Shown here one piece after another: positions 1-8,058 of a stretch of DNA of 46,671 nucleotides. The position numbers and the translations under genes are program-made. The stretch's first letter is position 1. Each line of letters opens with the position of its first letter. The stretch spans positions 1-46,671 of IMG/VR virus record IMGVR_UViG_3300035199_000589. One strand, 5' to 3'. The notes beneath the pieces were generated by a model that saw only the letters and a list, made by a program, of their open reading frames with translations, searched no databases and was not told the DNA's origin. The stretch is from a virus.

Positions 1-1275
1 GTCAAGAAAGTAAAAAGCGTCATGCGAAATCTCCCCGACTGGCTCAAAATATCAACTATTGACGTAGATAACAGAACATCTTTTGAGCTTTCAAATGGCT
101 CATCTATTAAAGCCGCCTCTACCTCCGGAGATGCCGGCCGTTCTGAGGCGCTGTCTCTCTTGGTCCTCGACGAGGCCGCTCACATCGAGAACCTCGACGA
201 ACTTTGGACCGGTCTGTATCCCACACTATCAACAGGTGGTCGATGTATAGCGCTGTCTACGCCCAACGGTGTCGGTAACTGGTTTCATAAGACATGCGCC
301 GATGCCGAAGATAATTCCAATAACTTTCATTTAACAACGTTGCCTTGGGATGTACACCCAGATCGAGATCAGGAGTGGTATAATAAAGAAACCAAGAATA
401 TGTCCAAGCGCCAAATTGCGCAGGAGCTTAAATGCAACTTTAATACATCTGGCGAGACTGTTATCGATCCAGACGATATGGAATGGCTTTTGGCCAACAC
501 AGTAGAGCCAAAGCATCGAACAGGGTTTGATAGGAACTTTTGGATTTGGGAAGAGTTTGATCCGACATGCAATTATTTATTGGTTGCAGATGTAGCTAGA
601 GGCGATGGAGCCGATAACTCTGCGTTCCATGTTATAAAACTTGAAACACTGGAGTGTGTCGGAGAATATCAAGGAAAACCGACACTCGATATGTATGCTC
701 ATCTGCTTAACCAGGCAGGAAGAGAGTTTGGAAACGCCATGCTTGTGGTCGAGAACAACAACATTGGTTATTCTGTATTGGAAAAACTTATTGATTTTCA
801 ATATCCAAATGTCTATCACTCTATTAAGTCCACACACGAATACATTGAACAATATCAAGCAGAAACCAAAACCAGCGCTGTGCCTGGTTTTACGACATCA
901 ATGAAAACACGCCCTCTTATCGTGGCGAAATTAGAAGAGTTTATCAGAAATAAACTAATTAAGATATATTCATCTCGCACAGTCAATGAAATGAAGACAT
1001 TTATTTGGAGGAATGGAAAGCCCCAAGCTATGAAAAGTTATAATGATGATTTAATTATGGCTCTTGCAATCGCCTGTTGGGTTAGAGACACCGCACTTCA
1101 AGCAAATGCAAGAGATTTAAATTATCAAAAGGCCTTTGTAAATGCGATTCACACAACGAAAACAACAATGAATACACAAATAAAAGGACAAGATGGCTAC
1201 AAGAAAGGCAATATATTTGATAAAATGTCTGAAGCAGAACAAATGTATAAACAATACAAATGGATTATAAAGTGA
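1..1275 (+). CDS. Terminase large subunit (gp17-like), 5'-truncated by window edge
   Basis: This is the packaging motor ATPase-nuclease that pumps DNA through the portal and cuts the concatemer. The frame is open from base 1, so the real start and the Walker A half of the ATPase lie upstream; the Met at base 22 is probably internal. Counting from that Met, LLVLDEAAH (about 47-54) is the Walker B plus catalytic Glu, and LSTPNG (about 78) is the coupling motif. The RNase H-like nuclease follows, with acidic residues in VADVARGD (about 190), VVENNN (about 245) and YNDDLIMA (about 345), matching the three metal-binding acids of T4 gp17. The portal gene starts 9 bases downstream, the usual packaging pairing. 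Confidence 0.93.
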   Translation, partial: VKKVKSVMRNLPDWLKISTIDVDNRTSFELSNGSSIKAASTSGDAGRSEALSLLVLDEAAHIENLDELWTGLYPTLSTGGRCIALSTPNGVGNWFHKTCADAEDNSNNFHLTTLPWDVHPDRDQEWYNKETKNMSKRQIAQELKCNFNTSGETVIDPDDMEWLLANTVEPKHRTGFDRNFWIWEEFDPTCNYLLVADVARGDGADNSAFHVIKLETLECVGEYQGKPTLDMYAHLLNQAGREFGNAMLVVENNNIGYSVLEKLIDFQYPNVYHSIKSTHEYIEQYQAETKTSAVPGFTTSMKTRPLIVAKLEEFIRNKLIKIYSSRTVNEMKTFIWRNGKPQAMKSYNDDLIMALAIACWVRDTALQANARDLNYQKAFVNAIHTTKTTMNTQIKGQDGYKKGNIFDKMSEAEQMYKQYKWIIK

Positions 1276-1284
1276 GAAAAATAA

Positions 1285-3237
1285 ATGGCACCAATTGATA
1301 AAAACCCAAAGAACAGAGATTCAAATCTTTTTAAAGCATTAACAAGACTATTCTCTGGCCCAATCATAAATTACCGTTCTCAGTCAGGGCGTCGAATTAG
1401 AAGGCAACACCTAGACAAATTTTCCTCCCGGTTCAAGTCTACCTCTGGACAACAGTTTAAAAAGTCACTATACAACCCTCTAGACACAATGGCCACCAGT
1501 GCGATTCAAAGTCAGAGACGAGGAGAACGTTATGTTGATTTTGACCAGATGGAATACATGCCGGAGATAGCTTCGACGATGGATATTTATGCAGACGAGA
1601 TGACAACATATTCTGAGCTGCGTCCGATGTTAAACATCAAATGTCCGAATGAGGAGATTAGAGCAGTGTTATCTGTTCTCTATGAGAACATTCTTAATGT
1701 TCAATACAATTTATTTGGTTGGAGCCGAACCATGTGCAAGTACGGCGACTTCTTTTTGTACTTAGATATAGATGAGAAATACGGAGTGCAGTCAGTCATC
1801 GCTCTTCCGTCGCCTGAAATCGAGAGATTAGAAGGCCAAGACTCTACCAACCCAAATTATGTTCAATACCAATGGAACTCAGCAGGAATGACATTTGAGA
1901 ACTGGCAAATGGCCCATTTTCGTATTTTAGGAAACGACAAGTATGCTCCCTATGGGACTTCTATTCTTGAGCCAGCCCGTCGTATTTGGCGGCAGCTTAC
2001 ATTGATGGAAGACGCCATGATGGCTTATCGTGTTGTACGCTCATCCGAAAGAAGAATGTTCAAGATTGATGTAGGTTCTATCCCCCCACAAGAAGTAGAG
2101 CAATACATGCAGAAAGTTGTTTCACAACTTAAGCGTCACTCCATTGTGGATGCTGACACCGGTAGAATAGATCTAAGATACAATCCGATGAGTATTGAAG
2201 AAGATTATTTCATTCCTGTTCGTGCTGGATCAGCAACAGATATCCAAACACTAGCAGGTGCATCAAACATTACGCAGATTGATGATGTTAAGTATCTTCG
2301 AGATAAGCTGTTCTCAGCACTAAAGGTGCCACAGGCTTATCTTTCTATGGGAGAAGAGGCATCAGAAGATAAAACCACTCTCGCTCAAAAGGATATTCGT
2401 TTTGCGAGAACTATTCAGAGATTACAAAGAGTTATTATCTCCGAGCTTGAGAAGATCGGTATTATTCATCTTTACACATTGGGCTTTCGCGGAGATGACT
2501 TGTTGGCTTTCAGCCTAAGTCTTAACAATCCTTCTAAGATCGCCGAGCTTCAGGAGCTAGAGCACTGGAAGCAAAAGTTTGACATTGGTGCGGCCGCAAC
2601 CGAAGGATACTTCTCGCGTAGGTGGGTATCAGAAAATATCTTTGGTATGTCACATGAAGAGATCATGCGTAACCAAAGAGAAACATATTTTGATCGTAAG
2701 CATGACGCTGCACTACAAGCGGTCGCAGAGGCCGCCGCAGCAGGTGAAACTGCTGGCGCACTTGGTGGCGGCGACATGGGCGGCGAGATGGATATGGGCG
2801 GCATGGAAGATATGGGCGGCGAAGAGATGCCAGCCGGAGAAGCCGGTGCCGAAGAACCCGCCGGAGAAGAGTCCCCATTATTGGCGGTTCCCCCCGGTTC
2901 GCGCAACTCACCAAGACTAACGCCCGGCGCAAAAGGAAAGGCATATAAGCCAGTTAAAAATGATCGCAGGAAAGACACGGGCCCTCGAACCCGCTCCTAT
3001 GCCGGCAAAAGAAGCGCAGAAAAAAGCAGCAGTACTATGAGGAACGTTTTCCCGGGTTCCGAGATCAACACTATTCCCAGCATCTCGAAAGGGATTTATG
3101 AAGAAGAGCAGTCTATTTATACATTGAGAGAAAAGTCTGAAGAAGATAAATTATTTGAGATTAATGATTCTATTCGAAATCTTTTATTAGGCATGGAAAA
3201 TAAGAATCGATTAACGGAGCATAAGGATGAAAATTAA
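1285..3237 (+). CDS. Portal protein (gp20-like)
   Basis: The portal is the dodecameric ring at the head vertex through which DNA is packaged and to which the neck attaches. The core (about residues 60-480) has the T4 gp20 pattern, including the YGDFFLYLD, SSERRMFKIDVG and FSALKVPQAYL segments. At 650 residues it is longer than T4 gp20 (about 520). The excess is a C-terminal extension: a Gly/Met/Glu-rich stretch at about 490-540 with repeated MGG and DMGG units, then a basic Ser/Arg/Lys region, then a helical end. That extension may contact the scaffold, which has a similar Met/Gly/Asp-rich stretch. Its stop overlaps the next start by 11 bases. Confidence 0.93.
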   Translation: MAPIDKNPKNRDSNLFKALTRLFSGPIINYRSQSGRRIRRQHLDKFSSRFKSTSGQQFKKSLYNPLDTMATSAIQSQRRGERYVDFDQMEYMPEIASTMDIYADEMTTYSELRPMLNIKCPNEEIRAVLSVLYENILNVQYNLFGWSRTMCKYGDFFLYLDIDEKYGVQSVIALPSPEIERLEGQDSTNPNYVQYQWNSAGMTFENWQMAHFRILGNDKYAPYGTSILEPARRIWRQLTLMEDAMMAYRVVRSSERRMFKIDVGSIPPQEVEQYMQKVVSQLKRHSIVDADTGRIDLRYNPMSIEEDYFIPVRAGSATDIQTLAGASNITQIDDVKYLRDKLFSALKVPQAYLSMGEEASEDKTTLAQKDIRFARTIQRLQRVIISELEKIGIIHLYTLGFRGDDLLAFSLSLNNPSKIAELQELEHWKQKFDIGAAATEGYFSRRWVSENIFGMSHEEIMRNQRETYFDRKHDAALQAVAEAAAAGETAGALGGGDMGGEMDMGGMEDMGGEEMPAGEAGAEEPAGEESPLLAVPPGSRNSPRLTPGAKGKAYKPVKNDRRKDTGPRTRSYAGKRSAEKSSSTMRNVFPGSEINTIPSISKGIYEEEQSIYTLREKSEEDKLFEINDSIRNLLLGMENKNRLTEHKDEN

Positions 3238-4060
3238 ACACAATAAAAAACGCAATACTGCTTTTGTATATGAGGCCCTCATTAGAGAGGCAACGGTCGC
3301 CACACTCAAGCATAACAAAGACACGAGGGACAAGGCACTTCAAATTATAAAGAAGCATTTTACGCCAGATAGTGAACTAAAAAGGGATCTAGGTTGTTAT
3401 AAATCCCTTTGTGGAAAACAAGGTCTCGAAAAAACAATTTCTGAGAAAATAATGAGAGAAGCAAAAATTGCTCAACGTTTAATTGACCCTTCCGGGCTAT
3501 TCAAAGCCCAAACAGAACTAATAGATGATATCAACAAGGAACTTTCCCCTTCTGTTTTTGGAAACTTTGTTCCAAACTATAAGACCCTGGCAACCATATC
3601 TCAAATTTTCCATGGTAGGCTATCTCCCAAGAAAGTTGTTATGCTAGAAAATCAGATTGTAGATGGTATGACTCGCACATTAGAGCAAAAAGCCAATGAG
3701 CATAGAGTTGACGATATAGTTCTTAAGACATTTGTCAGCAAGTTTAACGATAAGTATACCGACGGTCTTTTGGAAGAGCAGAGGGATTTGTTGTCGTATT
3801 ACATTTCTTCTTTCGCAGACAACTCAGTGGAGTTGAAAATGTTTTTAAATGAAGAAATATCGAGACTAAAGAAAAAAGTGGCCGCGGCCAAGGGCATTTC
3901 AGAGTTTAAAGAAGATAACGAGATGTTAGCAAAGACAAATAAAATTATTGAAAAGTTAGATAACTTTGCTAGCCAAAGTATCAACGAAGAAGTACTACTT
4001 ACAGTTATGAGAACCCAAGAATTGGTTAAGGAAATTTATAGCGATGGCGATAATAATTAA
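3227..4060 (+). CDS. Unknown head-cluster protein, mostly helical
   Basis: I do not recognise the family. The 277 residues are charged and predicted helical, with a basic start (MKIKHNKKRNTAF) and no membrane segment or catalytic motif that I can see. It overlaps the portal by 11 bases and the following gene by 17, so it is probably translated with them. In T4, small core proteins (gp67, gp68) occupy the space between portal and protease, so a role in the prohead core or in portal assembly is a reasonable guess from position only. Confidence 0.72.
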   Translation: MKIKHNKKRNTAFVYEALIREATVATLKHNKDTRDKALQIIKKHFTPDSELKRDLGCYKSLCGKQGLEKTISEKIMREAKIAQRLIDPSGLFKAQTELIDDINKELSPSVFGNFVPNYKTLATISQIFHGRLSPKKVVMLENQIVDGMTRTLEQKANEHRVDDIVLKTFVSKFNDKYTDGLLEEQRDLLSYYISSFADNSVELKMFLNEEISRLKKKVAAAKGISEFKEDNEMLAKTNKIIEKLDNFASQSINEEVLLTVMRTQELVKEIYSDGDNN

Positions 4061-4583
4061 AGTTGGCGAATTCGCCAATGAAAAAAAGGTCAAATTAGAG
4101 CTAAACATAAGAAAAAGCCTTAGCGGCGATCTTATGATTTTTGATCATGGAGATATTGATATTGTCCTGTCTCCATCAAACAATAAAGTTGTTGCATTTC
4201 CGAAGGAAACTATGAATGACTTGGTATACGGCGCCCAAAATAGATTAATGAGCTTCTTAAGAAAAAGAGGTGTATTGGTTGCTGAGTCGATTCAAGCAGG
4301 CGCCTTTTATGGTTCGGTAGAAGGCACACTAGAGGCCCCGGTGAACGAAGATCTCAGTGCGTCGAAGATGGCGCTTGTAAATATTTCAAGCTTTATTGAT
4401 GAAGAGCGTCCCTACTTTGAGAATGTTGAAGCGATTGTTTCAATGGCAGATGATGAGCTTGTCCACCCAGACAAGGAACACTCAACAGAGCTAGGCGAGG
4501 TACCGCATTCTACAGATCAGGGCTCCGTCAGGAAGGGATATGTTAGAGATCCTTACGCGCTAAACTACTTGTACACACTATAG
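4044..4583 (+). CDS. Unknown head-cluster protein
   Basis: A 179-residue protein of unknown function. An AAGGA sequence about 10 bases upstream supports the ATG at 4044, inside the end of the preceding gene. The N-terminal half looks mixed alpha/beta (IIKVGEF, DIDIVLSP). The C-terminal half is acidic and ends in a Tyr-rich segment (DPYALNYLYTL). I see no signal peptide or metal-binding motif. Its place between portal and prohead protease suggests a head or head-vertex role, but nothing in the sequence proves it. Confidence 0.72.
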   Translation: MAIIIKVGEFANEKKVKLELNIRKSLSGDLMIFDHGDIDIVLSPSNNKVVAFPKETMNDLVYGAQNRLMSFLRKRGVLVAESIQAGAFYGSVEGTLEAPVNEDLSASKMALVNISSFIDEERPYFENVEAIVSMADDELVHPDKEHSTELGEVPHSTDQGSVRKGYVRDPYALNYLYTL

Positions 4584-4591
4584 AGGCATCA

Positions 4592-4933
4592 GTGGAATTA
4601 ATATATTTTGTTTTAATAGCTTACGGGCTCACTCAAATTCTGGTATATGGTAAGATATTTGATCGATGGCGCCCCAAGACTGGTGCCCTGCGAAAGTTGC
4701 TAGAGTGCCCAATGTGTATGGGATTTCATGTAGGTTGGTTTTTAATGCTACTTTCTCCATTCACAGAACTATTTAGTTTTGATGTAACCGTTGTAAATCT
4801 CTTTCTTTTGGGGTGGTTATCTTCGGGCACATCTTATATTATGAACATGACGTTTGGAGACGAAGGAATTAAACATGAACACAAACATTTGGACACAAAA
4901 GTGGATGTTACAGCCAGTAAGACATTGTTGTAA
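4592..4933 (+). CDS. Small membrane protein with CPMC motif (DUF1360-like)
   Basis: A 113-residue protein starting with GTG. A hydrophobic N-terminal segment (about residues 2-20) is followed by a basic stretch, the motif CPMCMGFHVG (about 40-49), and one or two further hydrophobic segments (about 48-85). The tail is His/Lys-rich. The layout of a membrane segment followed by a Cys-Pro-x-Cys-x-Gly-Phe motif recalls the DUF1360 family of small membrane proteins, known in bacteria and phages but without an assigned function. It is odd to find it between head genes. It could act at the host membrane or may only be co-expressed with the late genes. Confidence 0.7.
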   Translation: MELIYFVLIAYGLTQILVYGKIFDRWRPKTGALRKLLECPMCMGFHVGWFLMLLSPFTELFSFDVTVVNLFLLGWLSSGTSYIMNMTFGDEGIKHEHKHLDTKVDVTASKTLL

Positions 4934-4945
4934 GGGCTCTTAGCT

Positions 4946-5554
4946 ATGGGCAAAGTACTTTTACGAGAATACTACGAGCTTTGTGAAGGCGGCGTATGTC
5001 AAGACCTTCTTACAGAAGAAGAGAAAAGATTTGTGTCAGACGGAGGCATGATCCTTTCAGGAATTATGCAAAAATCTGACACCCAAAACGGCAATGGCCG
5101 TGTTTATCCGCACAAGGTTTTAATGCGCGAAGTTGAAAACTACAAGAAGCTCGTGAAAGAGCGCCGGGCATTGGGAGAACTAGACCACCCGGATGATTCA
5201 GTCATCAATTTAAAGAATGCCTCCCATATGGTCACAGATGTATGGTGGAATGGTCAAGATGTGATGGGAAAAGTTCAGGTTCTTAACACTCCTTCTGGTG
5301 GCATCCTGCGGTCACTAGTGGAATCTGGTGTTAAGCTGGGTATCTCTTCAAGAGGCATGGGCTCTGTTAGCGAGAACCAAGGGAGTACGGTCGTAGAAGA
5401 TGATTTTCAATTGATTTGTTTTGACTTTGTGTCAGAGCCCTCAACACCCGGCGCATTTATGATGAAAGAAGCCAAAGACCTTTCTGTTCCAAATATTTTA
5501 ACAAAAGCAGATAGAATTAATAGACTATTAAACGAGGTGTTGGAAAATGAGTGA
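4946..5554 (+). CDS. Prohead core protease (gp21-like)
   Basis: This serine protease matures the prohead by cutting scaffold, core proteins and the capsid N-terminus. The 202 residues show the gp21 pattern: NGNGRVYP (about 49-55), GELDHPDD with the likely catalytic His81, GISSRGMGS with the candidate nucleophile Ser134 or Ser135, and an acidic FDFVSEPS segment (about 153-160). Length and motif order match the T4 gp21 family of Herpesvirus-assemblin-like proteases. T4 gp21 cuts after (L/I)xE; such sites occur in the N-terminal regions of the scaffold and capsid proteins in this window, which fits. Confidence 0.88.
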   Translation: MGKVLLREYYELCEGGVCQDLLTEEEKRFVSDGGMILSGIMQKSDTQNGNGRVYPHKVLMREVENYKKLVKERRALGELDHPDDSVINLKNASHMVTDVWWNGQDVMGKVQVLNTPSGGILRSLVESGVKLGISSRGMGSVSENQGSTVVEDDFQLICFDFVSEPSTPGAFMMKEAKDLSVPNILTKADRINRLLNEVLENE

Positions 5555-6824
5555 TTGGTCAAGCTTCGAAGATGAAAAGAAGTACATTGATGCATGGCGT
5601 CTGTATTTAAATGAGAGCGAAGAAGAATTAGATGAAGGCCTTTGGGACAGAATTAAAACAACTGCGGCCGGCGCGAGAGAAAAGATTCAACAAGCCAAAG
5701 TAAGCTACGGTACCGGCAAGCGCCAAGCCAAGCTTGCTGCAGGTTATCCTGTTGACCCGCTTATGCAACCCCGCCAGGCCCAGGGCACTGCAGCGACCGG
5801 ATCCGCAGCGACAGGATCTGCAGGTCAGGGCCCCGACGGCGCAGGGAGTGCCGGCACCCCCGGCACCCCCGGTATGTCTCCAGACGATCAGCCGCAAATT
5901 CAAATGCCGGATGCACCAGTTGCCTTGTTTTCTGGAGACAATGCGCTATACTCAAAGCTTTTTAGCACAATTATGTCACGCTTCAATAATAAAGAAATTG
6001 TCGGTGGTGCCATAAAACTTGATAAGCAAACAGTTCAAAATACCGTAAAGCAGATATTGAAAGATTTGTCCGCACAACTCAGAGCGAATGGCTTAAAGGT
6101 GCAAGAATCTACCATTCCAATACTAGCCGACCTGATCGTTGAAGAGTTAGAAAGGACATTGATAACTGAAGCCACAGGCAAACTCGCTTCCAGATCTGCT
6201 CGCAAGCGTGCCCGGGTAGCGGCCCAAGCAGAAAAAGGCGCCACGATGGGTACGGACACTGCTTATACAAGCACCGCAACTGCCGGCAGAGCAAAGCCTT
6301 CGAACGCAGCCGAAAAATGGGTTGCCGCCGGCAAGCCAGAAATCACAACAGTTAGCGGGAACAACCTAGTCACCAGAGATGCCGATCATTATGCCAATGC
6401 AAAGAAGGGTACCCTCAAGCCTGAAGCGCTAGAGTTTGCAAAAGCCCAAGTAGCATGGCTGCAACAGAATAAGCCTGATCAAAACATTCCCGACATGTTA
6501 ACCAAGGCCATTCAGAAAACCGAAGCCGATCCTCAAGCTAAGAATTACGGCGCTGATAAGACAGGAACTGGCTCTAGAGTGGAGCCCCAAAAGGGCCAAG
6601 TTGATGCCGGCCGCGCCGTTGGTGGCAAAATTACCGCCCTGGTTGGCCAGGCTGCAGGCGCTGACATAGCCGACCGCGAACAGAGAAAGATGGTAACAGC
6701 AGACATCCAACAGGATTTGAAGGCAATCATAATGAAAATTGTTAAGCCGCACCTGCAGAAGCACCTGCAGGCTAAAAATATTAAATTAAAGGAAGCCAAA
6801 GCGAGGGCAAATGAAAAAAAGTGA
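5547..6824 (+). CDS. Putative prohead core or internal head protein
   Basis: A 425-residue protein of low complexity, overlapping the protease gene by 8 bases. The N-terminal part has an acidic segment (ESEEELDEGLWDRIK, about 23-38), then a Gly/Ala/Ser/Thr/Pro-rich linker (about 75-115). A folded-looking helical domain follows (about 125-215), and then a second Ala/Lys/Gly-rich region up to a basic end. I recognise no enzyme motif. Position between the gp21-like protease and the scaffold, together with several (L/I)xE tripeptides, suggests a core protein processed during maturation. This is inference; a head-vertex or internal protein is an alternative. Confidence 0.68.
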   Translation: MSDWSSFEDEKKYIDAWRLYLNESEEELDEGLWDRIKTTAAGAREKIQQAKVSYGTGKRQAKLAAGYPVDPLMQPRQAQGTAATGSAATGSAGQGPDGAGSAGTPGTPGMSPDDQPQIQMPDAPVALFSGDNALYSKLFSTIMSRFNNKEIVGGAIKLDKQTVQNTVKQILKDLSAQLRANGLKVQESTIPILADLIVEELERTLITEATGKLASRSARKRARVAAQAEKGATMGTDTAYTSTATAGRAKPSNAAEKWVAAGKPEITTVSGNNLVTRDADHYANAKKGTLKPEALEFAKAQVAWLQQNKPDQNIPDMLTKAIQKTEADPQAKNYGADKTGTGSRVEPQKGQVDAGRAVGGKITALVGQAAGADIADREQRKMVTADIQQDLKAIIMKIVKPHLQKHLQAKNIKLKEAKARANEKK

Positions 6825-7206
6825 ATTAAAACAGTTGATCAAACCCGTAGTTAAAGAGTGTATACACGAGGTCCTTTTAGAAGAGGGGCTCTTGTCCAAT
6901 GTAGTCTCTGAGGTGGTTAAAGGAATGCACACTACTCCGTTGGTAGAGGCGGCCACCACATCACAAAAGACGGTAGCAAATAAAAGTAATGAAGCGAGAG
7001 CCAAATTGGCCGAGCATCGTAAGAAGGTGCTAGATGCTGTTGGCAGGGATTCATATAATGGAGTAGACTTATTCGAGGGTACAACACCGATGACTCATTC
7101 AGAGCCCAAGGCCGGCCGCACAGACTTAGGTGCACCGGAGGATGCAGGTGTGGATATTAGTTCGATTGTAGGAGACGCAGCCAAGATTTGGCAGCACATG
7201 AAGTAG
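6811..7206 (+). CDS. Small helical head-cluster protein
   Basis: A 131-residue protein that overlaps its upstream neighbour by 14 bases. It begins with a charged helix (MKKSELKQLIKPVVKECIHEVLLEEGLLS), a type of N-terminus I have often seen in small proteins of the head cluster of marine T4-like phages. The middle is Ala/Lys-rich, and the C-terminus (DISSIVGDAAKIW) is again helical. LVE and LLE tripeptides could be protease sites. The function is unknown; a role as a core or internal protein is suggested only by the neighbours. Confidence 0.66.
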   Translation: MKKSELKQLIKPVVKECIHEVLLEEGLLSNVVSEVVKGMHTTPLVEAATTSQKTVANKSNEARAKLAEHRKKVLDAVGRDSYNGVDLFEGTTPMTHSEPKAGRTDLGAPEDAGVDISSIVGDAAKIWQHMK

Positions 7207-7221
7207 AAGAGGGGGGAGTCA

Positions 7222-7467
7222 ATGTCTCATAAAGCAGTAAATGTATCAGTCAGCAGTAGAGAAACCAGGGGTAATGTAGAAAAGATGATCCGAAGGTTTC
7301 TTAAGAAAACAAAAAAAGCAAAGATTGTAGAACAAATTCGAGATAGAAAATATTATAAAAAGCCTTCGGTTAAGAAAAAAGAGAAACGACAAAGAGCTAT
7401 AAAGGCGGCTCTTCGTGAGCAACAAAAACGCCGTAGAGCACAAGAAAGACGTAATAGAAATAAATAG
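7222..7467 (+). CDS. rpsU: Phage-encoded ribosomal protein bS21
   Basis: The 81-residue, strongly basic product aligns by eye with bacterial bS21. It has the RRF element (IRRFLKK), the KIVEQIRDRKYYKKPS segment equivalent to AEVRRREFYEKPT in E. coli S21, and then a long basic helix. Length is close to the bacterial protein (71 residues). bS21 sits on the 30S platform next to the 16S 3' end and helps mRNA binding, so a phage copy could exchange into host ribosomes late in infection. A purine-rich SD (GGGGGGAG) precedes the ATG. It lies among head genes, so it is probably expressed late. Viral bS21 genes are known from marine phages. Confidence 0.85.
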   Translation: MSHKAVNVSVSSRETRGNVEKMIRRFLKKTKKAKIVEQIRDRKYYKKPSVKKKEKRQRAIKAALREQQKRRRAQERRNRNK

Positions 7468-7469
7468 AG

Positions 7470-7481
7470 ACTATTTATATT
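7470..7481 (+). promoter_or_regulatory. ACTAYTTA element, putative late promoter
   Basis: ACTATTTATATT starts 40 bases before the ATG at 7510, just after the bS21 stop. It is one of eight similar elements, each shortly upstream of a structural gene unit. It is AT-rich like the T4 late -10 box (TATAAATA) but not identical, and no -35 box is visible. Confidence 0.5.
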
Positions 7482-7509
7482 GAAAGACCATTGAGACAGG
7501 AGAAATATT

Positions 7510-7965
7510 ATGGCAGGTTTTAACAGTTGGGGCCGTACAAGAAGCCCAAAGAGTCTGAACCCCGGCGCCGGTCGCGGTGTTGCAGTTGAGGTTTTGGCTG
7601 ATACCACACGTCTATTAGGCGTTACCGCAACAACTGCAGGCTATGATACAGAAAATCAAAGATATTTGCATGTTCTCATTTGTGATGCACATACGACAGC
7701 GCCAGCAGCGACGAAGATTTTTGGGTATTGCCATGCTTTTCAAAGGTGGTTTGAAATCCCGGAAACCGAAACAGGTGGTGAGGGTCAGAACACTGCGAAT
7801 GCTGCGTCCTCAATTGCGTGTGCCGATTCTGGCCGCGCCCCCGCAGCACAAGTGCCATCTGATAGAGAGTATCGACGCTATGATATAGCAGGAATAGATA
7901 AGATTGCTTTCGTCAATGCGGATCCAACCGAAGTTAATGTTTTTGCCGCTTGCAGCACGTTTTAA
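7510..7965 (+). CDS. Putative virion or head surface protein
   Basis: A 151-residue protein with a basic Gly/Ser-rich N-terminus (MAGFNSWGRTRSPKS) followed by beta-rich sequence and a central Ala/Thr-rich stretch. I do not recognise the family. It has its own upstream ACTATTTATATT element and an SD (GACAGGAGAAA), so it begins a transcription unit between bS21 and the fibre-like gene. A small structural or decoration protein is the likeliest role given the context. No enzyme motifs, signal peptide or membrane segment are evident. Confidence 0.65.
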   Translation: MAGFNSWGRTRSPKSLNPGAGRGVAVEVLADTTRLLGVTATTAGYDTENQRYLHVLICDAHTTAPAATKIFGYCHAFQRWFEIPETETGGEGQNTANAASSIACADSGRAPAAQVPSDREYRRYDIAGIDKIAFVNADPTEVNVFAACSTF

Positions 7966-7976
7966 GGAGAATGAGT

Positions 7977-8054
7977 ATGAGAAGACCTAACAAAAATTCA
8001 ATTATACAGCCTATCTTATACTCAAGATCTTCGAGTTCTATTGGGGTAGGATAG
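7977..8054 (+). CDS. Micro-gene encoding a 25-residue basic peptide
   Basis: The frame encodes 25 residues, beginning MRRPNKNSIIQPILYS and ending in a Ser/Gly-rich tail. A consensus AAGGAG (7964-7969) lies 7 bases before the ATG at 7977, and the TAG is 4 bases before the next start at 8059, so the frame fills the gap exactly. An in-frame ATG at 7971 is too close to the SD to be preferred. The SD, the basic composition and the exact fit make translation likely. The function is unknown; it may be a peptide in its own right or may couple translation to the downstream gene. Confidence 0.5.
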   Translation: MRRPNKNSIIQPILYSRSSSSIGVG

Positions 8055-8058
8055 GCCT

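Noticed and set aside
2550-2978. 142-residue - strand frame opposite the portal C-terminus
   Set aside because: Its Ser/Pro/Ala-rich product mirrors the Gly/Met/Glu-rich repeat of the portal. No independent support.
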